Below are positions 11,436 to 23,660 of a DNA stretch of 64,000 bases, piece after piece. The stretch's first letter is position 1. Every line of letters begins with the position of its first letter. Source of the DNA: Eopsaltria australis (taxonomy: Eukaryota; Chordata; Aves; Passeriformes; Petroicidae); contig JAVTVJ010000518.1 of assembly GCA_034509425.1 (NCBI GenBank), positions 186,001 to 250,000 of the forward strand, read 5' to 3'. The translations under genes and the position numbers were made by a program. The notes under the pieces were generated by a model, which had not been told where the DNA came from, made no database searches, and saw only the letters and a list, made by a program, of their open reading frames with translations.

Positions 11436-11822
11436 AAAATCTCAGAATCGCAGAACTGTTTAGGCTGGAAAAGACCTCCAAGACCATCAAGTCAAATCTA
11501 TGACCACATACCACCTTGTGAACTAGACCATGACATTGAGTTCCACATCCAGTCATAGTGACAGTGATACCAGCATGTCCCTGGGCAGCCTTTTCCAATC
11601 TTAACAATCCTTTCCATAAATAAATTCTCCTTGATGTCTAACCTGAACCTCCCCAGGTGCAGATTAAGACTGTGTCTTCTTGTTCTGTAACTACTTGCCT
11701 GGGAGAAGAGGACAACCCCCACCTGGCTACAACCTCCTTCCAGGCAGTTGTAGAGAGTGATAAGGTCCCCCCTGAGTCTCCTTTTCTCCAGGCTAAACAA
11801 TCCCAGCTGCCTCATCAGGATA
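11436..11822 (-). mobile_element. CR1 LINE 3' end, minus strand
   Basis: The plus strand opens with AATCGCAGAACTGTTTAGG and GAAAAGACCTCCAAGACCATC, the reverse complement of a CR1 3' terminus. It continues leftward in element sense to the ORF2 C-terminus. The element is 5'-truncated at about 11822, within the segment coding 'LGLFSLEKRRLRGDLI'. The sequence between 11500 and 11580 differs from the element at 3835-4720, with apparent deletions, so a different CR1 subfamily or independent decay is likely. Confidence 0.93.
11498..11822 (-). pseudogene. CR1 ORF2 C-terminal remnant, frameshifted
   Basis: A minus-strand frame includes LGLFSLEKRRLRGDLITLYN, then CLEGGCSQVGVVLFSQ and RFRLDIKENLFMERIVK, the conserved end of the CR1 reverse transcriptase polyprotein. 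After 'ERIVK' the protein leaves the family pattern (the usual tryptophan-containing 'HWNRLP' is replaced by a shifted reading), which shows a frameshift or small deletion. The frame extends beyond the element's 5' edge to 11875 into unrelated DNA, so its apparent 125 codons are a chance join. Not functional. Confidence 0.88.
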
Positions 11823-14800
11823 CTTAAAGAAATAAACACAACCCTCATATTTTTCTTATAATATCTGTTCTTCAAACTAGAAGAATAATTTTAAAGCAAT
11901 CAATGTACCAGAATTTACAGGCTGAATTCTATCTTCTCTACGGTAATTATTCTATTTTCTGTTAACCTGACCCTCTTCGAGATTTGGAAATGTGTTGCCT
12001 GTTTACGTAATTACTCAAAGATTCTTAAAGGTGTATGATATCTCTGTGGTTCATTCATATATTCCAAATCAGGAAGCAGATCATAATTTTGTCCATCTTT
12101 TACAGATGGACAATTTAACACACTTATTACAGAATCAAAACTACTGTGAACTGAGAAAAGATCTTGTTTCCTAAGTCTTGTGACAATGAAAGAAAAAAAA
12201 GGAAAAATTTTTATTTCTTAAAAAATAGCATGTCAAGGATAATTTCCAAGGTAAAATGTCAGGGTGTTTCTGGGGTAGAGGGAATGGTTTTATCTCTAAA
12301 GTATTGACAAAAAAGATGCAGAAGAAACACATTTTTCACACATGGAGAAAAAGTAAAAGATGCCTGAATCTTGAATACTCCATAAAACAGAAAAGTACTG
12401 TAGAAAAAGCCAGTCCAACTGCCAACATTGAAAACTTACACAAAGGGGAAGTATGAATTAAAAGAATAAAGAGAATTCACAAAAGATAATCTCAGTGGAT
12501 GGATTCAGAAAGTGTTTGGAGAGTTGTTTCATCAAGAAAATGCAGAGGAAATCATAATTGACAGGCATTGTACCTTCTTCCCTCCAGTTCTGGCAGCAGG
12601 CCAAGGTGTGTAATAGTGAGGTTCTGTTATGATTGCCAAATGCAGGTCATTAGAGTGGAGCTGAATATAAGACATTTTCAAGGTCATATAAAACAATATG
12701 GAGAGAATTTTCTATGTTGGTTTTCTAAATGGGAAAGGCACCAAATGTAATAAAAGCAGCTTCAAAGAGGCAAACTGATGAACACCATGAATTTTACTTG
12801 GAGATCTTGTTCGTACACCATGACATAGTCTGGCATACTAGGCAGGAAAAAGGAGAAACTATCAAAAATACCTGATTCTGGCTTTTAAAAATTAAAGCAC
12901 AGTAAGAAAAGAAGAGAAAACCATCCAGAAGTGAGACAGATGTGGGCTGAGATTGAGAAGCAGGTAGAAGTGGAAGCCACCAAAACCCCCACTCATGTCT
13001 GCTGCACATCTGTAAGATGGAATGGTTTCCATAAATATACTCTCCCCCTTTCTCCCAGTTTTCTTCATGCAGTAAGTTAGAAATGTTTCCTCATGTCTCA
13101 TGTTTTTCTTAATATTCAGAAACATGAACAATAATAATTTTAAAAGTAAACATATTTTAGCACATCATTTTGTCATCTACTTAAGATGTCCAGTAGACGT
13201 TTAGAGGAAAGATAAAAAGGAACATTAGTAGAAAGTGTAATGGAAAACAATTAAGAAAAAAAGCAGATACAAAAAAAGGCATTTTATTAGGCATCAGGAT
13301 TAACTGTTTTCCCCACTAAAAGCCATTGTAATGCAATGTAATACAAAACTAAAAATCCAGATCAAGAATAGTGTATAATCTACATTTAGAACTTTCATAG
13401 AGTTCTCTGAAATAAAGGAGGAAAAAGAAAAACAAATATTTCTTAATTTGGATAGACTAACCAAAGGAATGGTTTACAGTATGGCAAAACTGAGAACAGC
13501 TGTAATTTATTCACTAGACATATAACCAAATTAAATACTTAATCCAGAACTAAGATTCAGCAAGAGCTTTGAATCATGTCATCTATATCTCAAGCAAATA
13601 TTTTAATTTTGCATAAAAGGAGTAAGCATAAAACAGAGGAAAACAGTGTATTTCCCAACAGAATTTCTTTGGTGAATGCAGGTGCTCTTCAAGTTTTCTT
13701 CTGGTTTAAATCCTACAGACAAGTTTGGTAGTGAATTGCCAAGAACCAGTGCATGATCCAGTCACAGTCAGGTTAATATTCTAACAAGCAACAATTAGGA
13801 CTGCAATGGACTTTACTGTAAATATGTAAGCTTCTGGAGAATTTATACACTATCATTACTAGGATCATAATTTTAGATAACAATACTCAGCTTTACAAAT
13901 ATGTGCTTATGATGTACTCTCTTAGCTTGTAAATCAAGCCTCTATAAATCTACTCTGTTGGGAGTGCTGATAAAACTTGACATCTACAGTAGATGCCTTT
14001 GAAAGTTTGTAAGTGAGGTAGAGCCACAGACTGCCCTAGACCTCCTGGCTCAGCACATACAGATTTTTTAAACATATGTGAGGACATATGTTATTAAATG
14101 TCTGATTTAATATCCCTGTTTTTACCATATTCAGTTTAATATTGAAAAATCTTGGTTTTCTTGCATTCCTGGAAATATGCAAATGGAAAACTGCATATGG
14201 AATCTTAAACTCTTTATGGCAAAACAAAGATATCAGACACAGTCATTCATGCTCATCTATTGTTGCACATATAATTGATGCTGATTTTATCTAGCTGGAA
14301 AGATTAGGAGTAAAAAAGAAAACTTTCTCAGATGATAAAAGAGAATTGAGGAAGATTAATTAGTAAAAAGGAAAAATTAAAGGATATAAGAGAAGTACGT
14401 GCCTAGAATAAACAACGAGCTAAAAAGAGAAGGAAAAACATCCAAACAAAAGAAATAAAGAAACAAAACTACAATGAATTTTGCATGGAACTTTGCATTA
14501 CTTTCTGCACAATAATTTTTGGTCTGCTGTTCATTCTTATTTACTGTGGTTTCCAATTACAATAATGGATAAAATGTATAAAGTGGAGTGTCAGCAAATT
14601 ACTTATTAGAGAAAAAGAACTTTAAGTATCTGATTCGGCATCATATGCAAGAAAAAAAAAAAAAATTACAAATCTATCCAGGAAAATTAGTTTATATAAA
14701 TGTAGGAGAAATTTCTGTAAAAATAAAAGATATCCGGTTTGCACTGGAGAGTTTGCAGGTGTCTTCCCAGGTGTCAGTAAAAAAGGCACAAAAGCATACT

Positions 14801-15173
14801 AAAATTGTTTTAACAATAAATAAAAAAGGAAATATGGATAATGAATAACCCTTTCCTTCCTTCAATTGCTGGGAACCTCACTTTCATACAGCTTTCAATA
14901 GATGGTGTACAGACAAATCACACTACAGCAGCTTATCACAGTAGCTATGGAGTGATTCAGAGTCCTCTTCAAACCATAGTGCCATTTTATTTAGGGTAGC
15001 AAACAAAATTCAATTTCTTGCCTTGACACATGGGAATGCTGTCTCTGTCCACCAGAGGCATGGCTTACTTGAAAAAAGTGTGGAGTCAGCAATGATGGCA
15101 CCCTACCGTGATGCCCTTGCACTACCTTTTTTAGTGCCAGTGTCCCAGGATCTCTAGGCTCTGCAGCTCTCTG
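11823..15173. other. Non-genic stretch, no recognised gene
   Basis: AT-rich sequence with purine-rich patches. I see no exon, RNA gene or transposon. Short homopolymer A runs occur (for example near 14650). The open frame at 14588-14848 is Lys-rich and spans an A run, as expected by chance. No promoter or CpG-rich segment is apparent. Confidence 0.6.
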
Positions 15174-15193
15174 AACCCTAACCCAAACCCTAA
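15174..15193. repeat. Short interstitial telomere-like tract
   Basis: AACCCTAACCCAAACCCTAA holds CCCTAA, one CCCAAA variant, then CCCTAA on the plus strand, that is the G-rich telomeric repeat on the minus strand. Only about three units are present with one mismatch. It could be a trace of a repaired break or chance; there is no longer array around it. Confidence 0.6.
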
Positions 15194-15386
15194 TTCCTCA
15201 AATACAGTATCTTCTATAATACTCCTAATACAACATTGAGTGTAGAATCAATCAATATAATGCAGAAAGATGCAAACCCCATATTTATTGACAGTAATAA
15301 TCTATAACACCTGTGGAAATAAATTTATAGCCAACTCCTTTTCTTTTCTTATACCTGAAATTTTATCAAAACTCTAACCTGATAGA

Positions 15387-15406
15387 ATAGATAGATAGAT
15401 AGATAG
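15387..15406. repeat. (ATAG)5 microsatellite
   Basis: Five perfect ATAG (GATA) units in a row, preceded by a partial unit at 15381-15385. A short tetranucleotide microsatellite that is likely length-polymorphic. Confidence 0.95.
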
Positions 15407-17342
15407 AAATATTTCTATTCATATTTAACAAATTCCTTTGTAAGCCTATTCTGAAGTATGGAGTTTCTTAAGGATATCCTTATTATCTCAGCTATTTACA
15501 CAAAATTCTGTTTGAGAATATTAATTTCTTATTATTTGAGCTTACTTCAGTATTAATATGCAATAAAGGTCAGCATTTTACACCTAACCAGAATTTCAAC
15601 AGTTTCTTGTGGATAATTGCTTCCCTGACGAAGAAATATCAAGCATGTTGTATTGCTTGTAATTACATACATATACATACACATGTACATATACAAATGC
15701 AACTTCCAGTCTGCCTAGCTGGAAAAAAACTTTTAGTTTGCAGATAGAGTGAAAATTGTCAGAATTCAGTTTTCAGCCAGGTGCTTGAGAGAGACTATCT
15801 TTGTAATTACCTTGCCTGTATGTTTATGTACAGATATGCAATGTTGTTCTCAATGAGACTGATCTCTCCTTTTTTCTTCCTTTTCTTCTTTTTTTTTCCA
15901 CTTTCAGGAAAACGCTTCTTCTGTGCTTCAGGAATCTCAGTTAAATCTTAAAATTGGTATATAGAATTATGGGACCAATAATACCTTTGGGCCACTGAGT
16001 CAGCTGCATGCCCTTGAAGATAATCACATTGCGTAGTTATTTTCATGATATATCAAACATTTGCTTGAATGTAGCAACATTTTTTGTTCATAGTTCACTG
16101 AGAGTGAAGTTACTATAGAATATCATTGCATGATAGATGGAAAATGTCCTTTCCAGACTGAATGGATTCATGCATAGTTTGTATCAATTTACTCATGTGT
16201 CAAGATTGCTCTTAGTTTGGATAGCTATCTTCCATCATTTGTAGATGTATAGATTGCAGTTATATCTCATAAACAGTCAAAGATCTATTAGCCTCTCATC
16301 TCATTTTTCCATCAGTGCCTGCATCCATTTATTCTAGTATAAGCTCATATTTCTTAGAGTGAACTACCAGAAACATCTGCTCCATTTTAAAAGAAGTCAT
16401 GTGAGTGACTTTTACAATACCATTCTAGCTATGATTTTTTTCTGCATTACCTATAGTTATTCATTTCCTTAATACGTAACTTTATTTCTGCTCTGGGGAT
16501 AATAATTCCAATTGTCATTTTACTACAAGTGGCAATTTTAAGTATCTCTATTCCAGTAAAGAAATAGAATAGTGCTGGTATAAGAGAAGACTTGGCACCG
16601 ATGACTTCTACATATTCCTGTCTGTTTAAGTTTAATATTTAACTTCCAGACAAAGAAAGACCAGAAAGGCCAGGAGAGACTAGCACCCCAGATGAATAGA
16701 AGAATAAAGTACTGGTGAGGAATTGTCCAATTTGTTCATTTTGCAAGAAAAAAACATCAACTTGTACTTCAAGTGATGAAGACATCAAATAGATAAAGTA
16801 AGAAACATTTTTCTCTTGCCATAGTCTTCCTTGAAACTTCTCTAATCTCATGAAATATATGTGGGGGGATGTCTAAGAAAATTCTTCTGTAACTCTGAAA
16901 AGGAAGATGGAGAGAGAACAGTATTTCCTAGACATTTGCAGCTCTGTGTCTAATAGGGAGCAGAAGCAATGACAAAGAAGATTACACTCTGTCAACTCCA
17001 TGAATAAGCTCAAGAATGCTGTTCAGACCATGATCCCACAATATTTATACCATATGTGTCCATTACATGATTATTCAACTGAACCCTTTAACTTGATTCT
17101 GCATGTCCAGAAATGTGCTTCTGTTAAGACAGCAGGGCAAAAACCGTAAGTCTACTCATGCTGACAGCATGGTTATACCAGATTTATTCTGCCTCTAGAG
17201 GACAGATGATGTATTATTCTTTATAAAATGCCATCTGGTAAAAAAATTTTGGCTGCTAAAAGAACCCAGTTTGAGCAGTCCTGCATTCTTAATCTTATTT
17301 TTTATTATATGAGACCAATAATTTTTCATCTATCTGTGTTTT
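15407..17342. other. Non-genic stretch, no recognised gene
   Basis: AT-rich DNA with a pyrimidine-rich patch near 15868-15905 and a TACATA-like run near 15664-15695. The minus-strand frame at 16639-16851 has no recognisable domain. No repeat family recognised. Confidence 0.6.
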
Positions 17343-17376
17343 ATTTTCTTGTGGAAGTAGGATTCCACAAGAAAAT
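17343..17376. repeat. Perfect 14-bp inverted repeat with 6-nt loop
   Basis: ATTTTCTTGTGGAA (17343-17356) is followed by the loop GTAGGA and the exact reverse complement TTCCACAAGAAAAT (17363-17376). A second, much shorter inverted repeat (ACAAC/GTTGT) follows at about 17380-17392. The stem is short for a microRNA precursor. No transposon ends are apparent around it. Confidence 0.85.
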
Positions 17377-20300
17377 TCCACAACTAAAGTTGTAGCTACA
17401 CTTTTTTACTAAAACATGGCCTCAGAAATTTGTTGTAATTGACAGTTCTGGAGTTCTTTGATGTGTTTCATGCATATTAGTCCCAGGAAAGCAAAGGTGC
17501 AGTTTCAATCTCACCTAGCAACAAACCATACAATTGTGTAGGACTTCTGTTTCTCTGAAATTGGTATGTTAGTCGGAGGGTAACAAAGGCAGTGGCTTTT
17601 GCCCACACCTGCCAATCTGTCAGGTGTTTTTCCTTTTCATCATTAAAAAACCCACAATTTTTCTGTCCCTCATGAACTTATGAAGTAAACCATCCCTGAA
17701 GGAAAAATATCCTCTTAACCCAGGTGCATTACAGTTGTAATGCCATGGGGTGACAACAAGAACTGTATATAACTGTAAGAAATTTTCTATTACTCTGCTT
17801 CTCTCCTCACACACACACATTTTACTTGCTTCAGTAGCTGATTTAATACATTTCCCGAGTCCATTTTCTTGTGTGTCTGTGAGATTGATACGGTTTCTAG
17901 GAGGTGTCTTGTCCCGTTTTCTCAGGGCATGTGTCCCTCTGTGGCTGCAGTTAATAGACGTTTGCTCATGTGAAGACACATGATAATTGTAGGAACCATG
18001 TCTTATAACCCACAATATTCTTTGTTAATGCCCTAGGCTTCCCTGTTCTCTGGGGCCTAACAGTTCACTGCTATTTTATGGCAGTTACTGAAATGTTAAC
18101 ATGAATAAGAAAATATGAAACAAGTATAATTTAAAGGCAATGGAAGTTTAACAACAAGGGCTCCAAGCTTATCAAAATTGACAAAGGATTTTACCAGAGA
18201 TTAAAATGACAATAACAAAAAATCCAGTCTTAATGCATGCAAGACAGCTAAAAATTTTACAGCAGTGAATACATAAGCCTCAGCAGATCTTAGTGATATG
18301 TAGGAGGAATAGGAAGCATCCTTGACTGTCAACATTTAAGAAATGAGTTTTCAATATTATATTGCATAGATTAATATTAAAATATTACATTATATTATAT
18401 AATTATATTGGCACTATAATGCAATATTGCTACAATTAGATATAATGAAAAATAATATGATATACCATATAATTAGCATACAAATACAGCATTTTAAAAG
18501 AAGCATTTCTATTAAAATTCCTAATACTTTTTCTAAAATATTATTCTTCATAAGATATAGTAATAACATGTTATACAATTAGTTTATAAAGGATATAAAT
18601 ATAGTTGCTTATATTATATTTTACTACATATTATTTAATTATTTATCCTTTTAGATTTAATAATTTAATGTTTTGATTCTTAAAAGAATGCATATTATTA
18701 TCCTATTTATAACAATATTGCTTGTATTTATAGCTATCAGACACATAGCACAAGATACTATTTGAGCTATCTGAAATAAAGCCATGCTTTTAATTTCTCT
18801 TTTGAGATGAACTTCCAGAACTGTAGTGATCTTCAGCAGGTATTTCAAAACATAAGAAATCACCATATTTAAAGCATAATGAGTAAAAAAAAGAGCATTT
18901 TTGCGCAACAAAATGCTTTTGTGATAGGATGTCAAACCAATACAGCAATACATCATAGATATATTTGTTTTGAAATACTTTCTTATGAATAAACTTTAAA
19001 GTAGAAAAATACTTACTATTGTAAACTGAACAATTCTGCTTACTTCTCTTTCTTTAATCTGGAGAATATGAACAGCAGTCATTCACTGAGAGTTGCTTTC
19101 AAAGGCTTCCAAGATTTTCAGTTGTGTTGAATGGCTCCTAAAGGACTAGGAGAAATATGTTATATCTTGTATTTACAGTTATGGTCTAAGTTAAAGGATA
19201 AACAGAAAATATTTGGGTGGCCAAATTTAAAGATGTGTCAAGAGGATGTTTCACGCTTGTAGACCCGCATGTCAAGAGTCTCTTAATGTCAGCAGGAAAT
19301 ATAAACTGCTTTATGGATTCATAAGAATGAGGCCATCCTCAGCCTAAATGAGAGAGGAAAACAGCTGTGAACACACCTGATGTTCCAGATCTCATTCCCT
19401 AACGCTGCATTCATGGTAGTGATGCACTACAGCCCTGACTGTTAAATCCACGGCTAACTAGCCTCCTCATGTTTATGAGAATAAAGAAGAAATTTGGAAT
19501 ATTATATCATAACAGTCACTCTTGATTGATAACACACATGAAGTCATTCCCCTAGAAGCACTTAATTAATATTCCTCCTTTATGTACATGTGACAAGTTT
19601 CTCTGTCACTTCCAATCCATCTTATGCATGTGATTAATGATAAAAAACACTGATAAAGTTAACTATTACTTTTAAAATTCCGGTCATTTTTGCATGGAGA
19701 TGGCAGAAAACAGTATCTACAGTCCCTTGGAAGAGTTGATTATATATATTACTACATAGGTTAAGAAATTGCTTAAGATGGATTTGAAATATATTGCAAA
19801 AAATCAGATGTATCCCCATTTGAATTCTACACTGGTTTCTCTGATAACTCTGTATAATGAAATAATAGCAGTGATAAGTGTTTCCACATTTCCCAATTTT
19901 TTTTAAATTGTTATAACCAATATGCTGCTACTCCTCAAATTTTATTTCATTTTCATTTGATTTAATTTGAGTTAATAAGAACTTTTCACAAAGAAGTTGT
20001 ACCCATTAAACTTTTAAGCATTTTTTCAGTTCTTATCTTTCTGATGCCTGCCAAAAAGCACGGAAAATAACTGGAATGAGTGATGTCCTACATAAACTTG
20101 TATTTTAATGGCTCTCATTTAGAAAAAACCCAACAACAACAAACATTTAAGACTTCAGTTAACAGCATATTTTCCAGTTGGTTTTGCAACAATTTTCTTT
20201 ATAGACCTTGCTTGGATAGTATTTAGGTGAATGGTCCATTTTTACTAATCTAAATTGAAAACAATAACTGCATGAAATAATACTGGACTACATGTTGCTG

Positions 20301-22784
20301 CATTATTAGCATAGTTCACTACATTAATGCAAGTGGAATTCTATGTCTGAGATTGACAACAAACAAATTTTTAAAAAAAAGAATGATAGCATAGAAATAA
20401 GTTACTGCTTATTAATGAAATCTGCATAAAACAAAGATCTCTGCTTAACTATCCACAGAATAACTTATCCAAATGTCACATAACATCATCAGGGATAAAT
20501 TCTGTCCTTGACTGTAAAATGTTTGATTCTGTGTTAGTGAGAGTCCTGCATCACTTATTAGTGTGATGAACGACTTAAGAAGAAAGTAACTCCAAACTAG
20601 TACTTCATTTTTCTATTTAATTGTTGACACTTCTGAGTTGCAAATTATTTGTTTCTGAACCGGAAAACAGTTCCTGTGTTATTAATAGTGCTTTCAAGTA
20701 CTCAAGCTCTAATGTGTATATAGTAAATTGATACAACTTGACATTAAGAATAATTGTTAATTTAATAATTATTGGTAATTACTGGTAATTATTAAATTAA
20801 TTAGAATGGCAAACTGATAAAAACATATAAGGAGAAAGCTGAGGTACTCAAGAACTTTCTCATTTCAGTCCACTGGTTATCTCTCCTCACAGCTCTCAAG
20901 TGGGTGGACTGCAAGGCAGGGGCGGGAGGAGCAATCGCTCCCACTGTAACAGAAGATCAGGTTTGAGACAATCTGAGGAACCTGAACTTACACAAATCCA
21001 TGGAACCTGGTGAGATGCATCCCAGAGTCCTGAGGGCTGATCTAATTGCCAAGTCCATAATATTTCAAATTCATGGCAGTGATATGCCACTTCACTCTTT
21101 ATCTCACATAACTTTCTATATTAGTTCTGATGCCTTAAGTAATTGGAAGATTTCTGACACACAACACAGTCACCCTCAGATTTTGAAAAGCCAGATTTGC
21201 GGCATACGAGAAACACCTGATAACCACAAACATCTGAAATTTATTTGAGCTGATTTGATTACCTAACAGTAAAAGAGCTGCTATTCTATATGGAAAATAC
21301 AAAGTTTTATTTATGGGAACATAGTATACACCAGAATAAATTTTCATTTTACTATTACTTAAAACAGTAAGTAATTAAGTATTGTATGACTTGGTAACTG
21401 TAAATATCTCTCTTTTACAAAGGCATACATTACAGCTGATATATTTCTTTTACTGTTCCTAAAGTTCTACCAACAATTTTCTTTTTCATTGACTGCCAAA
21501 GCAAATTACACATGGAAGTGAAAGGTAGTGCACAAGATGATGCTGTAATTTTAAATCTACTGTAGCCAAGATTCTGACAGTTCTTATATCAGAGAACTGT
21601 TTTTAATTACTTAAATAGGTCAGTTTTAGGCTTATTGTGTTAATTGATTGTACAAATAAAATGATACAACTATTCCAAGTCTAATTTTGCAGCTTTCTGG
21701 AGTACTGCAAATTCTACCCCAACTCTAATTGAAGAAAAACACAACAAATAAAACAAACCTAGAACCAAACAAAGCCACAAAACATAAATGTAATTTTTAA
21801 ATCTATGTCTATACAATTAAGAATTTGTCTTCATTGTTATTATATATACACAGCTTAACGAAACAATGCAATATGCATTTGGGACTGGAGGGGAAGCATG
21901 GGAGCATAACCAAGAAAATGTTTTACAGAGTGGAAGAGACGGAATATACGCACAGTGTTTCCTTATCTGGGAGAAGCAGACTGAAGGTGCTGTTGAAAAT
22001 TATTCAATCTGTCAGGGAACAGGTGGTGTATGGGTAAAAAAAGTACTCTAAAAATGATCTTAATTTTGTCAGTTCCTTGGATTTAAGTTACTGCAAAACG
22101 AACGGCACTTCTACAAACTGCAATACCCTTCAAATAAGGACTTTGTTTGCTTATTTTCTGGAGTAGCTTAATTTAACCCACACACAATTCAATAAATAAT
22201 TACCTCTATATAGAATATATGTCCTTTCAGTATATATTCTTTTTACACTTGATTAAATAAGACATAAGCAGTTTATCGCTAGTTATTTTTTCACTATCAG
22301 CATTATGTTCCTCTTTATCAGAACACAAAAGGTGTTACTCTGCGGAGTTAGAAGTAAGTCTCAGTAGGAGATTTTTCCATGGTATTTCAGGAGTGCACAG
22401 AAACAGAATATTACTCTTTTAGGCCTGGTGGTTCTCTTGCATCCCCATGACCTAAAAAATAAAGTATTCTTTACCTGATTGCAGTTTATGGTGTCAGCCT
22501 GACATACATTCTATTTTGGCAGCAACCTCATTGCCCTCATACCACAATAGCAATATTGCACTGGAAATGCAAGGTTTCCTTTGCTGAAGCTCTTTAGCTG
22601 ATCTCTTTTTCCTGTGCCAGTTACAGCTCAAAAGGCTGTGAAATGAAGAATATAGAATTACTCATAAATAGGATATGTAATTGGCCCTATTTTGTGCAAG
22701 TATATTCAGTATATTTTGTGCTGCTATTTATGTTGAAAAATGAGCCTGAAATGGGCCATGTGAGCTTCAGTATATAAAGAAAAG
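17377..22784. other. Non-genic AT-rich stretch
   Basis: No gene recognised. About 18340-18640 is extremely AT-rich, with many TATTA/ATTATA words. A GC box (GGGGCGGG, 20919-20926) lies in a small GC-richer patch at about 20880-20960 without other promoter marks. The 131-codon minus-strand frame at 17620-18015 matches no family I know and has no signal or domain that would support it. The inverted repeat at 20757-20800 is listed separately. Confidence 0.55.
20757..20800. repeat. AT-rich perfect 15-bp inverted repeat
   Basis: TTAATTTAATAATTA (20757-20771) is matched by its exact reverse complement TAATTATTAAATTAA (20786-20800) around a 14-nt spacer that itself holds two GGTAATTA-like words. The arms could extend with a few mismatches on the outside. 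Such AT palindromes can extrude as cruciforms and are prone to breakage. Confidence 0.85.
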
Positions 22785-22829
22785 CTTTTTTTTTTTTCTT
22801 TTTCTTTTTTTTTTTCTTTTTTTTTTCCC
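22785..22829. repeat. T-rich tract with CTTTT-type interruptions
   Basis: About 40 bases of T broken by single C residues. It sits roughly 55 bases before the LTR fragment at 22884. It may be an expanded homopolymer, or the reverse complement of an old poly(A) tail, but no retrocopy body is recognised beside it. Confidence 0.85.
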
Positions 22830-22883
22830 TGAGAAATTAAAACTCTTTTAAAGAATAAGGCCAATATGAAAGGTGTAATCCCT

Positions 22884-23590
22884 TGTGGTGGGTTTGACTT
22901 TGGCTATCTGCCAAGCCCTCTACCTTGCCACTCTCTCACTCCCCCTCTTCTATAGGGCAGGAGGAGAAAATTAGATGGAAAAGCTTGTGAGTCGAGATAA
23001 AGACAAGATCACCCATCAGCTGCATTCATAAAAGACTCCATTTGGGTAAAATTAATTTTTTGCCAGTTAAAAATAGAGTAGGATGATGAGAAACAACAAA
23101 AGCTAAAACAAATAACAACATAATCCACCCCTCTGTTCTTCCTGTGATCAAACTCACTCACGATTTCTCTGCCTCCTCTTCCTGAGCAGCGCACAGGGGT
23201 GGGGAGCAGGGGGTTATGGTCAGCTAATAACCAGTTGACTCAGCTGTTCTTTCTTCCTCATGCTGTTCTCCTGCTCCAACATGTAGTGCCAGCTATGAAG
23301 ACAGTCCTCCACATACTTCACCAATATGGGTCCTTCCCATGGGCAGCAGCCCTTCACAAACTGATCCAGCATGGGTGGTGCAGTGCTTTCAGAACAGACT
23401 GCTTCAATGTGGTTCCCCCACAGATTCACAGGTCCTGAAGGAAAATATGCTCCTATGTGTGTTCCTTTCTGCATGACACAGCTCCAGCCTGCACCAGCAT
23501 GGGATCTCCATGAGCTGCAGCTTCCTTAAGAGCATATCCACCTACTGAGGCATGGAATACTTCCCAGGCTGCAGTCTGTGCATTGACTAT
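22884..23590 (-). mobile_element. Partial LTR, avian ERVL-like family
   Basis: The plus strand starts TGTGGTGGGTTTGACTTTGG, passes GTGAGTCGAGATAAAGACA, then GAGCAGCGCACAGGGGTGGG, and then a series of loosely repeated units of the form 'CAGCATGGGT...CCTTCCCATGGGCAGCAG...CTTCACAAACTG'. I know this pattern from a common bird LTR family in which such units are repeated, read antisense here; the strand is therefore given as minus with moderate confidence. The part beyond about 23590 that would complete the LTR is not visible, so the copy is truncated or deleted. It is diverged: most CpG positions of the family read TG or CA. The minus-strand open frame at 23220-23474 lies wholly inside the LTR and is not a gene. 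Confidence 0.75.
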
Positions 23591-23618
23591 TACCTATGAT
23601 GAAAATGTTACTAACCTA

Positions 23619-23619
23619 A

Positions 23620-23652
<33 letters not shown>

Positions 23653-23660
23653 TATATATA
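23619..23660. repeat. (TACA)n-(TA)n compound microsatellite
   Basis: About six TACA units run directly into about eight TA units. The tract lies just beyond the recognisable end of the LTR fragment. Such compound repeats are highly mutable. Confidence 0.95.

Noticed and set aside
17620..18015. 131-codon minus-strand open frame
   Set aside because: No recognisable domain, unusual amino-acid mix and no promoter or splice context; consistent with a chance frame.
20919..20926. Sp1-type GC box GGGGCGGG
   Set aside because: Single motif in a very small GC-richer patch; no CpG island or transcript evidence.
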